From Cellulomonas sp. (lineage in GTDB: Bacteria > Actinomycetota > Actinomycetes > Actinomycetales > Cellulomonadaceae), in contig NZ_JAGIBD010000003.1 of NCBI RefSeq assembly GCF_017744555.1, forward strand, positions 1 through 64,000: DNA of 64,000 bases, given 5' to 3'. The translations under genes and the position numbers were made by a program. The notes beneath the pieces are model-generated. The model was not told the origin of the DNA. It worked only from the letters and a program-made list of their open reading frames with translations, and did no database searches. Below, piece by piece: positions 35,985 through 43,566 of the stretch; positions within the stretch are counted from its first letter, which is position 1, and each line of letters begins with the position of its first letter.

Positions 35985-36309
35985 CTCGTGCCGCGCTGCC
36001 CCTCGCGCGGCACGGCCGCCCCGCCCAGACGTCCGTCCGGGCAGTCGGACGGGACGCGCCCGCCGCCCGGACGGGCAGTCCCGCGGGGGCGTCCGGGCAG
36101 CGATCGCGCCGCCTGGCGACCGCGCGTATCAGCGGCCGGCGTCCGCACCTCGTCCAGGGGCAGCAGGTTGCGGCAGGCAACCGCCGGCCGCCTCGGGCGG
36201 CCGCTCGGACCCCGCCGCCCACCCCGACCGGAAGCAGCCCGGTCGGTGCGCGGATGGCCGTCCGGGTCCCGGGTGGTCGGCACCTGAGTTCGTCGGCACG
36301 GAGGTTCTG
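35985..36309. other. Divergent intergenic region (325 bp), no gene seen
   Basis: The region separates the two arms of the accessory block. It holds the direct repeat gtccgggcag at 36035-36044 and 36091-36100, a related ggacgggcag at 36069-36078, and the small inverted repeat ggttgc/gcaacc near 36168-36184. No convincing ORF or standard promoter stands out. GGAGG at about 36301 serves the cupredoxin start. Confidence 0.5.
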
Positions 36310-36720
36310 ATGGGGATTCCTCGGTTCGCGGTCGCCGCCGCGCTCGTCGTCGCCGCCATGGCGGTCCCGGCGGCCGCACCGCCGCTGCACCCGGTGCCGG
36401 CCGGGATGATCGGCATGGGCCACGAGGGGTACGAGATCACGGGTGTGCCCGACGCCCGTCGAGGTGCGGACGGCATACCGGTCATCACGATCCACCGCGG
36501 TGACCGGCTGAGCTTCCAGAACGACTCCCGGTGGGTCCACATCATCGGTCCCGGCAAGCACGGGCTGCTCAAGGACCCGGGCCACGCCGCGATGGCCCCG
36601 CTCAAGATGCTCGAGGAGAACGACGTCTACACGACGCCCCCGTGGACCACGGCGGGCACCTTCCTCCTGACGTGCACCGTGCACCCGGAGATGAACGCGA
36701 AGGTCGTCGTCCTCCCGTGA
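36310..36720 (+). CDS. Secreted cupredoxin (amicyanin-like type 1 copper protein)
   Basis: This 136-residue exported protein has a signal peptide (residues 1-~23, cut near AAA-PP) and a cupredoxin fold. Likely copper ligands are His77 in RWVHIIG, and Cys122, His125 and Met128 in LTCTVHPEMNAKV; C-x2-H-x2-M is the amicyanin spacing. It probably carries electrons outside the membrane. It is first in an operon that ends with a ferric-reductase-like flavocytochrome, a possible redox partner. GGAGG precedes ATG 36310. Confidence 0.85.
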   Translation: MGIPRFAVAAALVVAAMAVPAAAPPLHPVPAGMIGMGHEGYEITGVPDARRGADGIPVITIHRGDRLSFQNDSRWVHIIGPGKHGLLKDPGHAAMAPLKMLEENDVYTTPPWTTAGTFLLTCTVHPEMNAKVVVLP

Positions 36721-36794
36721 CGGGCGACCGCGACAGCACGCACCGACCGGCCGGCCGGCGCGTCGGGACCGTCACCGCGAAGGGAGGGAACGCC

Positions 36795-36890
36795 ATGAAG
36801 TCTCTGCTCAAGAGCGCCAAGCACGTGAAGTACGTGCTGGGTTCGATGTCCGCCGTCATGTTCGCCGTCGGCGCCGGGAACGGCTTCTGA
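36795..36890 (+). CDS. 31-residue hydrophobic peptide, candidate precursor peptide
   Basis: The small ORF begins MKSLLKSAKHVKYVLG, continues as a hydrophobic stretch (MSAVMFAVGAG) and ends GNGF. AAGGGAGG at ideal distance makes it one of the best ribosome binding sites in the window. It lies between the cupredoxin and PaaK-like genes on the same strand, and a perfect 15-bp hairpin begins 11 nt after its stop, an arrangement typical of a peptide made in excess over downstream enzymes. The cationic N-terminus and short hydrophobic C-terminus would suit a membrane-inserted substrate or an unmodified peptide signal. I do not recognise the family. Confidence 0.7.
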   Translation: MKSLLKSAKHVKYVLGSMSAVMFAVGAGNGF

Positions 36891-36900
36891 CCGTGATCCC

Positions 36901-36933
36901 AGACCGTCCGCCCGGCCGCCGGGCGGACGGTCT
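36901..36933. terminator. Perfect 15-bp hairpin after the 31-residue peptide gene
   Basis: agaccgtccgcccgg, a 3-nt loop and its exact complement lie between the peptide stop (36890) and the PaaK-like start (36964). It is probably a partial terminator or an mRNA-stabilising hairpin within the operon. Confidence 0.75.
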
Positions 36934-36963
36934 CCGCCCGCACCACCAGGAGAGGAGCACGCC

Positions 36964-38397
36964 GTGTTCGAGACCGGGGTCCGCCAGCTGCGCATGGCGC
37001 TGAGCATGACGTGGGGCCGACCGTTCGACACCGCCTCGCTGACCAGGCTCGTCGCCGACGCGGCCGCCACGGTCGCCGAGTTCGGCGAGCTCGGGCTCGA
37101 GGCCCGCGAGGTCATCGAGACGCCGTTCGCCGACGACACCGACCGGGCCGACCACGCGGACCGGTCGATCCGGCGCACCGCACGGCGCCTGGCGGACCTG
37201 TCGCCGTTCTACGCCGAACGGTTCGCCGCCACCGGCTTCCAGCCCCGCACGGCCGACGCCACGACGCTGCTCGACCTGCCGGTGACCACGAAGGACGACC
37301 TCATGAGCCGCCCGCGCGACTTCGTCTGCCACGGCAGCCGCCCGCACCTGGCGACCCGCACCACCGGCACGACCGGCCGGGCCCTGGAGATCTGGCTGTC
37401 CCGCTACGAGCTCGAGGTCGCGGCGGCGCTCGGCGCGCTGAGCGGTGTCCTGCACGACGAGCTCCACGGCGACGACCTGATGCAGGTGCACGTCAGCTCG
37501 CGGGCGACGGCCGCCGTGCAGCTCGCGTCCCTCACCTGCCGGCTCGTGGGTGCGCGTTGCCGGGTCCTCGGCATCGTCGCGGTCGACGACGCGCTCGACG
37601 CCCTCGTCGGCAGCGCGACCGCCATGTCCGCCAACGCGAGCTACCTCGCCGAGCTGGTCGTCGGGGCGCGGCGCCGCGGCCTCGGGCCCGACGACTTCCG
37701 GCTCCGCCGCATCGACTGCGTGAGCGAGATCCTCTCGCCCGCCGTCCGTGCGGCCGCCGAGGAGACGTTCGGCGCGCCGGTGTCCGACAACTTCGGGATG
37801 ACCGAGGTGATCCCCGTGACCGCGACGAGCTGCTCGGCCGGGCACCTCCACCACGACCTGACCATGGGGGACGTGGAGGTGCTCGGGCTGACGTCGGGTG
37901 CCCCGGCGGCGCCAGGCGAGCTCGGCACGCTCGTCGTGACGCCGTACTTCCCGTACCGGGAGTGCATGCCCGTGCTGCGCTACGACACCCGGGACGTCGT
38001 GCGGCGGCTGCCCGGACCCGTCACCTGCGAGCAGGCCGGCATCCCCGCGACCAGCGCGGTGCTGGGGAAGGCGAGCCAGCTGATCGAGGTCGCGCCGGGC
38101 GACGTGGTCACGCCGCGTGAGCTCGTCGAGGCCGTCGAGGACCTGCCCACCAGACCGTGGCCCGCCCGGTTCCGCGCCGAGCAGGACGGTGGCCGGCTGC
38201 GCCTCGACCTGCCCGCGAACGCGGTGGACGGGTTGAGCGGCGCGTGGCTGACCGACCACTTCGCCGGACGGGGCCTGGACGTGCGCGTGCGGGTCGTCGC
38301 CGACCAGGAAGCGTCCGGCCTGCGTCGGGTCCGCAGCGACCTGCGCGAGCTGGGCTTCGCGGCTGCGGAGCAGGCAGCCGAGCCGGTGGGGGCCTGA
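36964..38397 (+). CDS. PaaK-like adenylate-forming enzyme
   Basis: This 477-residue ANL enzyme is of the phenylacetate-CoA ligase / F390-synthetase type. It has TRTTGTTGRALEIW (131-144), DNFGMTEV (275-282), the possible metal-binding TSCSAGHLHHD (288-298), VLRYDTRDVV (337-346) and GKASQLIEV. It should activate a carboxylate as acyl-AMP; the acceptor could be CoA, a carrier protein or the C-terminus of the upstream peptide, and the sequence does not say which. GTG 36964 follows AGGAGAGGAG. The next gene starts 1 nt after its stop. Confidence 0.82.
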   Translation: MFETGVRQLRMALSMTWGRPFDTASLTRLVADAAATVAEFGELGLEAREVIETPFADDTDRADHADRSIRRTARRLADLSPFYAERFAATGFQPRTADATTLLDLPVTTKDDLMSRPRDFVCHGSRPHLATRTTGTTGRALEIWLSRYELEVAAALGALSGVLHDELHGDDLMQVHVSSRATAAVQLASLTCRLVGARCRVLGIVAVDDALDALVGSATAMSANASYLAELVVGARRRGLGPDDFRLRRIDCVSEILSPAVRAAAEETFGAPVSDNFGMTEVIPVTATSCSAGHLHHDLTMGDVEVLGLTSGAPAAPGELGTLVVTPYFPYRECMPVLRYDTRDVVRRLPGPVTCEQAGIPATSAVLGKASQLIEVAPGDVVTPRELVEAVEDLPTRPWPARFRAEQDGGRLRLDLPANAVDGLSGAWLTDHFAGRGLDVRVRVVADQEASGLRRVRSDLRELGFAAAEQAAEPVGA

Positions 38398-38398
38398 C

Positions 38399-39352
38399 AT
38401 GGGAACGCCGACCTCCTCGACCCTCCCGACGTTCCTGGCGTCGGGCGTGGCGATCACGGGGACGCTCCTCACGATCGCGCTGTCGGTCCTCTACCTGCGA
38501 CGCGTCCGCATGGACCGGCCCGCGATCGGCACGTTCAACGGCGTGGACATCGTGGTGGTCTTCGGCTTCATCGTCGTGCTCCCGCTGCTGTACCTCGTCC
38601 TGCCGCTCACACCGCTCCTGGTCGTCCTCGGCCTGACGTTCACCTCGGCGCTCGTGTTCGGGCTGCGGCCCGTCCTCGGCCCGGCCCGGACGTGGGTCGT
38701 CGTCGGGGTCGTGATCGCCGCGAACATCTGGATGGGCCGCACGATGCTCGGCACGGTCGTGGGCTGGCAGCTGTTCTGGGTGGAGAACGACCTGCTCGTG
38801 GTCGGCGCCGCGGTCGCGACAGCCAACCTCTACGTGCAGGGCGGGATGCGGCTGCGGCACGTCGCATGGTTCGGGCTCGTCCTGGCCGGGTACGACGCCG
38901 TCTTCACCTTCGTCTGGCCCGTCACGAACACGCTCGCCCAGCGGTTCATCGGGTGGCCGTTCGACCCGTCCGTGGGGTTCCGCATCGGGATCTACAACGC
39001 GACCATCGGGTTGGGCGACCTGCTCATCTACAGCCTGTTCGTCATCGCCGCCCTCAAGGCGTACGGTCCGCGGGCCGCTCGGGGTGCCGCGATCATCTCG
39101 GTCCTGTGCGGTGCCGTCGTCCCGGCGCTGCTCCCGCTACTGACGGACGTGTTCATCGACGCCCGGACCGACGTCATCGTGCCCGCGCAGGCGGCCTTCG
39201 GCCCTGCCGCGTTCCTGTACTACCGGTGGCTGCGGCGCACGTTCGGCGCCGAGCGGACCATGGCCGAGTTCCGTCGTGACGGCGATCTCGTCGACGGTCC
39301 GGCCGCACCGGTGCCGGTGGAGGCGCGGGTGCTCGCGGCGAGCGTGCCGTGA
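38399..39352 (+). CDS. Polytopic membrane protein, candidate presenilin/SPP-like (GxGD) aspartyl protease
   Basis: This 317-residue protein has about nine hydrophobic segments. The sixth contains LAGYDAVFTF (Tyr165-Asp166), the seventh TIGLGDLLIYS (GLGD at 204-207), and the next VVPALLPLL (PAL at 242-244). YD, GLGD and PAL in this order, 41 and ~37 residues apart, are the catalytic and substrate-recognition motifs of presenilin and signal peptide peptidase (MEROPS A22). Overall similarity to known A22 members cannot be judged here, and the motifs could be coincidental. The immediate neighbourhood holds a short hydrophobic peptide that would be a natural substrate. It is coupled to the genes on both sides (TGAcATG, then GTGA). 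Confidence 0.55.
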   Translation: MGTPTSSTLPTFLASGVAITGTLLTIALSVLYLRRVRMDRPAIGTFNGVDIVVVFGFIVVLPLLYLVLPLTPLLVVLGLTFTSALVFGLRPVLGPARTWVVVGVVIAANIWMGRTMLGTVVGWQLFWVENDLLVVGAAVATANLYVQGGMRLRHVAWFGLVLAGYDAVFTFVWPVTNTLAQRFIGWPFDPSVGFRIGIYNATIGLGDLLIYSLFVIAALKAYGPRAARGAAIISVLCGAVVPALLPLLTDVFIDARTDVIVPAQAAFGPAAFLYYRWLRRTFGAERTMAEFRRDGDLVDGPAAPVPVEARVLAASVP

Positions 39353-39522
39353 GCGCGGCGCCGGCGGGGTGGTGGCGCAGGCACGGGGCGAGCGTCGCCC
39401 TCGCCTGCGTCACGCTCGCCGTCGGGCTGACGCTCGGACTGACCGCCCCGACCACGTCGCCCGTGGACGTGCCGTGGCCGGCGCCGTCGGGCGCCGCTCC
39501 GGCCACCCACCGCGGGCCATGA
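39349..39522 (+). CDS. 57-residue single-pass membrane protein
   Basis: The frame runs from GTG 39349, overlapping the preceding stop as GTGA, to TGA 39522, overlapping the next start as ATGA. The product is MSAAPAGWWRRHG..., one hydrophobic segment (about residues 15-33, ASVALACVTLAVGLTLGLT) and a Pro-rich tail. Exact start-stop overlaps on both sides argue that it is a real gene. Orientation by the positive-inside rule puts the tail outside. It may be a subunit or anchor for the reductase that follows; the family is not recognised. Confidence 0.7.
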   Translation: MSAAPAGWWRRHGASVALACVTLAVGLTLGLTAPTTSPVDVPWPAPSGAAPATHRGP

Positions 39523-40835
39523 GCACCCGCCACGGCCCGGGCGACGCCGCCCGGCTCAAGGTGCTGATCCTGCTCGGCGCCCTGGTCGCGGCGTGGCCGG
39601 TCCGTGCGTCGGCCGTGCCCGGCGGCGGCATCGACGGCGCCGTGCTCGTCGCGCACCTGTCCGGGATGCTCGCCGGGTACGGCTCGGTGGTCCTCGTGGC
39701 GCTCATGTCGCGGTGGCCGGTGATCGAGCAGGCCGTCGGCGTCGACGAGCTCGCCCGGTGGCACGCGCGCGGCGGGCGCCTGGTGATGGCTCTGATCGCG
39801 ACGCACGCCTGCGCCGCGGTCGTCGTCTGGGCCGGGCTCCGCGGTCTCGACGCCGGCAGCGCGACGACCGAGGTGCTGCGGATGCCCGGCGTGGCCGCCG
39901 CGGTCGTCGCCGTCGGTCTCCTCGTGCTGGTCGCCGTCACGTCCGCCCGCCGGGCGAGGCGCCGCATCCGGTACGAGACGTGGCACGGCATCCACCTCCT
40001 CACCTACGTGGCGATCGCCGCCGCGTTCGTGCACCAGCTCGCCGGGCCTGACCTGGCCGGGCGCCGGGTGGTGCAGGTCGGCTGGTCGCTGCTCTACGCA
40101 GGAGCGTTCGCGCTCGTCGTGCGGCACCGCGTCCTGAAGCCGGTCCACGCGGCCGTGCGGCACCGGATGCGGGTCGCGTCCGTGGTCACCGAGGCCGCCG
40201 GGACCGTCTCGATCACCGTCCACGGGCGCCGGCTCGACGAGCTGGACGCCCAGCCCGGGCAGTACTTCCGCTGGCGCTTCCTCACCCCGCACACGTGGCG
40301 GCGGGCCCACCCGTTCTCGCTGTCGGCACCGCCGCAGCACGACACGCTCCGCCTCACCGTCGCGGCCCGGGGCGACACGACGCGTGCGCTGCAGGCCATC
40401 TCGCCGGGCGTGCGCGTGGTCGCCGACGGGCCGTACGGGATCCTCACCGAGCGTCGCCGCACCCGGCGCGACGTGGTCCTGATCGCGGGAGGGATCGGCA
40501 TCGCGCCGATGCGGGCGCTGTTCGAGACGCTGCACATCCCGTCCGGCGGCGACGTGCTCCTGCTCTACCGCACGACCGACGCCTCGCGGGCGCTCCTGGC
40601 GGACGAGCTCGACCGCCTCGCCGACCGCGCAGGCGCCCGGCTTCACTACCTGACCCAGCCCGGGGGAGGGGAGCTCACCGCGCCCTCCCTGCTCCGCCGC
40701 GTGCCCGACCTGGTGCGTCGCGACGTCTTCGTCTGCGGGCCGCCGGTCATGACTCGCACGCTCATGACGGACCTGACGCGTGCCGGGCTGCCGCGGGCAC
40801 AGCTGCACGCCGAGGGCTACCAGACGGTCCACTGA
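39519..40835 (+). CDS. Ferric-reductase-like transmembrane flavocytochrome (FNR type)
   Basis: This 438-residue protein has five or six N-terminal transmembrane segments with heme-ligand candidates (His96 in IATHACAA, His156/159 in WHGIHLL, His172 in FVHQLAG), then a cytosolic ferredoxin-NADP reductase module. RAHPFSLSAPP (262-272) binds FAD, GGIGIAPMRALFE (324-336) binds NAD(P)H, and VFVCGPPVM (403-411) closes the site. It should pass electrons from NAD(P)H across the membrane to an outside acceptor such as metal, quinone or the cupredoxin at 36310. It is the last gene of the coupled right-arm operon. Confidence 0.88.
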   Translation: MSTRHGPGDAARLKVLILLGALVAAWPVRASAVPGGGIDGAVLVAHLSGMLAGYGSVVLVALMSRWPVIEQAVGVDELARWHARGGRLVMALIATHACAAVVVWAGLRGLDAGSATTEVLRMPGVAAAVVAVGLLVLVAVTSARRARRRIRYETWHGIHLLTYVAIAAAFVHQLAGPDLAGRRVVQVGWSLLYAGAFALVVRHRVLKPVHAAVRHRMRVASVVTEAAGTVSITVHGRRLDELDAQPGQYFRWRFLTPHTWRRAHPFSLSAPPQHDTLRLTVAARGDTTRALQAISPGVRVVADGPYGILTERRRTRRDVVLIAGGIGIAPMRALFETLHIPSGGDVLLLYRTTDASRALLADELDRLADRAGARLHYLTQPGGGELTAPSLLRRVPDLVRRDVFVCGPPVMTRTLMTDLTRAGLPRAQLHAEGYQTVH

Positions 40836-40838
40836 CCG

Positions 40839-40861
40839 GTCCGAAAGCGTACAATTCGGAC
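40839..40861. promoter_or_regulatory. Inverted repeat around a -10 box
   Basis: gtccgaa-agcgtacaa-ttcggac, a 7+9+7 bp perfect inverted repeat, encloses TACAAT, the best -10 hexamer in this region. It is a likely operator for the downstream effector-like gene. Confidence 0.5.
40850..40855 (+). promoter_or_regulatory. -10 box of the effector-like gene
   Basis: TACAAT lies 33 nt before ATG 40889. No clear -35 box is visible 16-18 bp upstream, which suggests activator dependence. Confidence 0.45.
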
Positions 40862-40888
40862 ATTCGACGAGGCGAGGGGGCGACGTCG

Positions 40889-41878
40889 ATGGGGCGTTCC
40901 GCACTCACGCACGCCACCCCGTCGGGCGACCGGCGGGCGCGGGCAGCCGAACGCACCACGCCGCCGCGACGAGCCGGCACCGCGACGGGCCTCACAGGGG
41001 TGCTGGCGCTCCAGCGGGCCGCCGGCAACGCCGCGACCGCGACCCTCCTCGGCCGGGACCGGCGTGACCCGGCGGTGCGGGTGCAGCGGTCCGCCATCGC
41101 GGACCACATGAAGACGGACCCGTCGCAGGTCACCGACGCCCAGCTGGACGCCACCGACGAGTTCAAAGCGCTGATGGCCAGCGCGAAGCCACCCGCCCCG
41201 AAGGTGAAGGCGGAGGAGGCGCGGCTCGCCCTGAGGCTGCTCCTGCGCTACCTCAACGAGCTCGCCCCGGGCACGGTGTTCGCCCCGCACGACCTCGACG
41301 GCTGGCTCCGGCTCGCGCGCAGCCGGTCGGCCGTGGCGGCCAAGGCCGAGGGGGCCGTCGGCACCGGGGAGTGGGTCCCGCTGAGCCCCGTCGACGTGCG
41401 AGGACCGACGACGTCCGGCAGCGACTTCATGAAATGGATGCTCGGCGGGGGTGCGGTGCCCGCCGTCGCGACGGTGAAGGGAAACTGCTGGGAGATGGTG
41501 ATGTTCTCCGCGTTCCGCGCAGGGCAGATCACCGAGGACCGGATGCGCGAGATCTACACGAAGGGCCAGGCTGCCGACAAGGCGCGCGGCGGGTTCGCCT
41601 TCCCGGAGACCATCGAGGCGGAGCTGCGATCGGGCGCCGAGTACGTCTACGACCCCGCCAAGGCCGGCTCGCCGAGGCCGCTGCGAGGGGACATCGTCAT
41701 CTTCAAGACAGCCGCGGGCCACGTCGCGCTCGCGACCGGCAAGACCGTCGGCGGAGAGGTCGAGATCATCAGCCACTGGGGACCGCCGCACCACAACCTC
41801 AAGATCGAGACGACCACCATCGAGGAGCTGTTGAAGTCGACGACCGGACCGGTCAAGTTCTGGAGCCCGCGGTGGTAG
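40889..41878 (+). CDS. Putative NlpC/P60- or papain-like effector with LQRAAGN motif
   Basis: This 329-residue protein has no signal peptide. The basic N-terminus leads to LALQRAAGNAATATLL (39-54), a short motif found at the start of many actinobacterial proteins related to DUF4157 and contractile-injection cargo. After a helical middle part, the C-terminal ~140 residues look like a cysteine amidase/peptidase: GNCWEMVMFSAF (Cys200), LRGDIVIFKTAAGHVALATG (His278) and IISHWGPPHHN. It may be a toxin delivered to or released among cells. The next gene overlaps its stop and could encode its immunity partner. Both roles are inferred. Confidence 0.6.
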   Translation: MGRSALTHATPSGDRRARAAERTTPPRRAGTATGLTGVLALQRAAGNAATATLLGRDRRDPAVRVQRSAIADHMKTDPSQVTDAQLDATDEFKALMASAKPPAPKVKAEEARLALRLLLRYLNELAPGTVFAPHDLDGWLRLARSRSAVAAKAEGAVGTGEWVPLSPVDVRGPTTSGSDFMKWMLGGGAVPAVATVKGNCWEMVMFSAFRAGQITEDRMREIYTKGQAADKARGGFAFPETIEAELRSGAEYVYDPAKAGSPRPLRGDIVIFKTAAGHVALATGKTVGGEVEIISHWGPPHHNLKIETTTIEELLKSTTGPVKFWSPRW

Positions 41879-42702
41879 CCGCGACGACGCTCGCGACCGT
41901 GCCGTGGTCCGACGGGCCGACGGGGCTGCCACGCCGCACCGAGCCGGCGCCGCAGGGCGGCTGGACGCTCCCCGAGGACGTCCGCCTCGTGCCGTCCCCG
42001 GTGCACGTGCGGCGGGACGCCGCCGGTGACCTGTGGGTCACGCACGGTGCGGTGCGCATGGTGCGCTGCGGCCGACCCGGCCACATCGAGCTCCCCGACG
42101 ACACGGGGCCGATGCTCGACGTCGCGGTGGTGTCCGAACGCAGCTACGGCCTGATGGACCGCGTCGACGAGGGCGCACGCGTGCGCTGGTACCTCGACGG
42201 GGCGCCGGCGTGGGAGCGTGTCGGGGACTTCCGGACGCTCCTGACGGACGACGGCCGCGTCTGGACCGTCGAGCGGCACGGCCCTGCGGTCGACGAGCGG
42301 GACGCCGGCACCGGCGAGCCCGTCCGCACCGTGCGGCGCAGCCTCGACGCGGGTGAGCCGTTCGTCGTCGACGGGCGCCTGTACGCGGTGTTCACCGACG
42401 TCGACGCGGGTCAGCGCGGCGTGGAGGTCGTCGAGCCCGACGGGACGGTACGCCGCTCACCCTTCGCGGGAACCGAGCCGTACGCGTGGCTCGTGCACCC
42501 CATCGGCTTCGACGCCGCCGGACGGCCGTACGCCGTGCGGGACGGCTCGGTCGCGCGCGTGACGGCCGACGGACGGGTCGAGGTCGTGGGCGACGTCGGC
42601 GACCTGTCGCCCCGCCTGCTGCGCGTCGACCCCGACGGGCAGGTGCTGTTCGTCGTCGTCGGCGAGGGCGTCGCCGTGCGGTCGCTGCGCCTCGGCGGCT
42701 GA
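41872..42702 (+). CDS. Unknown beta-propeller-like protein, possible immunity partner
   Basis: This 276-residue soluble protein begins at GTG 41872, overlapping the effector stop by 7 nt. It consists of repeating beta-strand units ending in turns such as AAGDLWVTHG, DDGRVWTVERHG, VDGRLYAVFTD, AAGRPYAVRDG and PDGQVLFVVVG, as in small propellers. I do not recognise the family. Tight coupling to the cysteine-peptidase-like gene suggests a cognate partner such as an immunity protein, without direct evidence. Confidence 0.6.
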   Translation: MVAATTLATVPWSDGPTGLPRRTEPAPQGGWTLPEDVRLVPSPVHVRRDAAGDLWVTHGAVRMVRCGRPGHIELPDDTGPMLDVAVVSERSYGLMDRVDEGARVRWYLDGAPAWERVGDFRTLLTDDGRVWTVERHGPAVDERDAGTGEPVRTVRRSLDAGEPFVVDGRLYAVFTDVDAGQRGVEVVEPDGTVRRSPFAGTEPYAWLVHPIGFDAAGRPYAVRDGSVARVTADGRVEVVGDVGDLSPRLLRVDPDGQVLFVVVGEGVAVRSLRLGG

Positions 42703-42748
42703 CCCCGCGACGACGAACGCCGGCTTCGGCTCGACGGGGGAGCGGTCC

Positions 42749-42943
42749 ATGGCGATCTCCGCGCTGGTCGCGGTCGAGCCGATCGGCGACGAGCTCGTCG
42801 CCAAGAAGTCGTCGCTGTTCGGCGACGCGCACGCGCACGGCGCCGAGGGGTTCCAGTTCTTCACGCGCGGCAAGGTGGTGACCCAGCGCTGGCTGGACCC
42901 GAGCCACGGCGGGATCAACCTGGGCTTCCCGCAGGACGGCTGA
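42749..42943 (+). CDS. Small hypothetical protein (64 aa)
   Basis: The frame starts at ATG 42749 with GGGGGAG at good spacing, 46 nt after the preceding gene. The product (MAISALVAVEPIGDELVAKK..., ending INLGFPQDG) has no signal peptide or membrane segment and no family I recognise. Good start signals and position support it; coding bias alone is not decisive in this GC-rich region. Confidence 0.45.
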   Translation: MAISALVAVEPIGDELVAKKSSLFGDAHAHGAEGFQFFTRGKVVTQRWLDPSHGGINLGFPQDG

Positions 42944-42958
42944 CGGGCCGACACCCGG

Positions 42959-43540
42959 TCAGCGGCCGGGTCGGTCGACGATCGCGAGCACGGTCGTGGA
43001 CACGACCCCCGGCGCCTGTGGCTCGGTGAGGCGACCCGCGCGGATCTCCGCCGCTGCCAGGTGCAGGACGGCGAACGCGCACGACGTGAGCCAGTCGGCC
43101 GAGACGTCGTCCCGGAACGCGCCCGCCGCCTGGCCGCGTGCCAGGAGCGCGCGCACCCGGTGCAGCGTGTCGTCGTGGTGAGCCCGCACGCGGTCGCCGC
43201 CGAGCTCCTGCTCAGCGGCCTCGAGCACGCCGTGCGAGTCCGCGATCTCGCGCCAGGAGGAGGACACCAGCCGCTCGAGCGCCGTGCGCGGGTCGCCGGT
43301 GAGGTCGACGGCGCCGAGGTGCGCCTCCGCCCGTCGCATGTTGTGCGCGAACACCGCGTCGACGAGCTCGGTCCGGGACGGGAAGTGGCCGTAGAGCGTC
43401 ACGCGACCCACGCCCGCCTGCCGGGCGATGTCGACCATGCTCGCGCGGGGGTCGGCCGTCAGGGCGGAGGTCGCCGCCTCGAGGATCGCGGCGCGGTTGC
43501 GCTGCGCGTCGGCGCGCATGGGGGGTTCGGCGGTCGACAT
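42959..43540 (-). CDS. TetR-family regulator of the adjacent MFS pump
   Basis: This 193-residue repressor has helix-turn-helix VDIARQAGVGRVTLYGHFPSRTELVDAVF and a small ligand domain. It is divergent from an MFS drug exporter, with 79 bp between the starts, so it very likely represses that gene and itself, induced by a pump substrate. ATG 43540 or the internal ATG 43519 (MRADAQRNR) could be the start. Confidence 0.9.
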   Translation of the reverse strand: MSTAEPPMRADAQRNRAAILEAATSALTADPRASMVDIARQAGVGRVTLYGHFPSRTELVDAVFAHNMRRAEAHLGAVDLTGDPRTALERLVSSSWREIADSHGVLEAAEQELGGDRVRAHHDDTLHRVRALLARGQAAGAFRDDVSADWLTSCAFAVLHLAAAEIRAGRLTEPQAPGVVSTTVLAIVDRPGR

Positions 43541-43566
43541 CAGGACACCTCTTCTCGAACAGTCGT

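Noticed and set aside
33301..36684. A single minus-strand frame of over 1100 codons that would join the SDR to a long upstream segment
   Set aside because: Only the last 247 residues match the SDR family. The rest runs out of frame through the AMP ligase and intergenic DNA as low-complexity Arg/Pro sequence.
38399..39352. Reading the GLGD membrane protein as a type IV prepilin peptidase
   Set aside because: Prepilin peptidases have FxGxGDxK in a different topology and usually pilus genes nearby. Here there is an upstream YD and a downstream PAL, and no pilin genes.
42392..42954. Minus-strand frames opposite the end of the propeller-like gene and the 64-aa gene
   Set aside because: There is no ribosome binding site or motif, and the plus-strand frames have better starts and composition.
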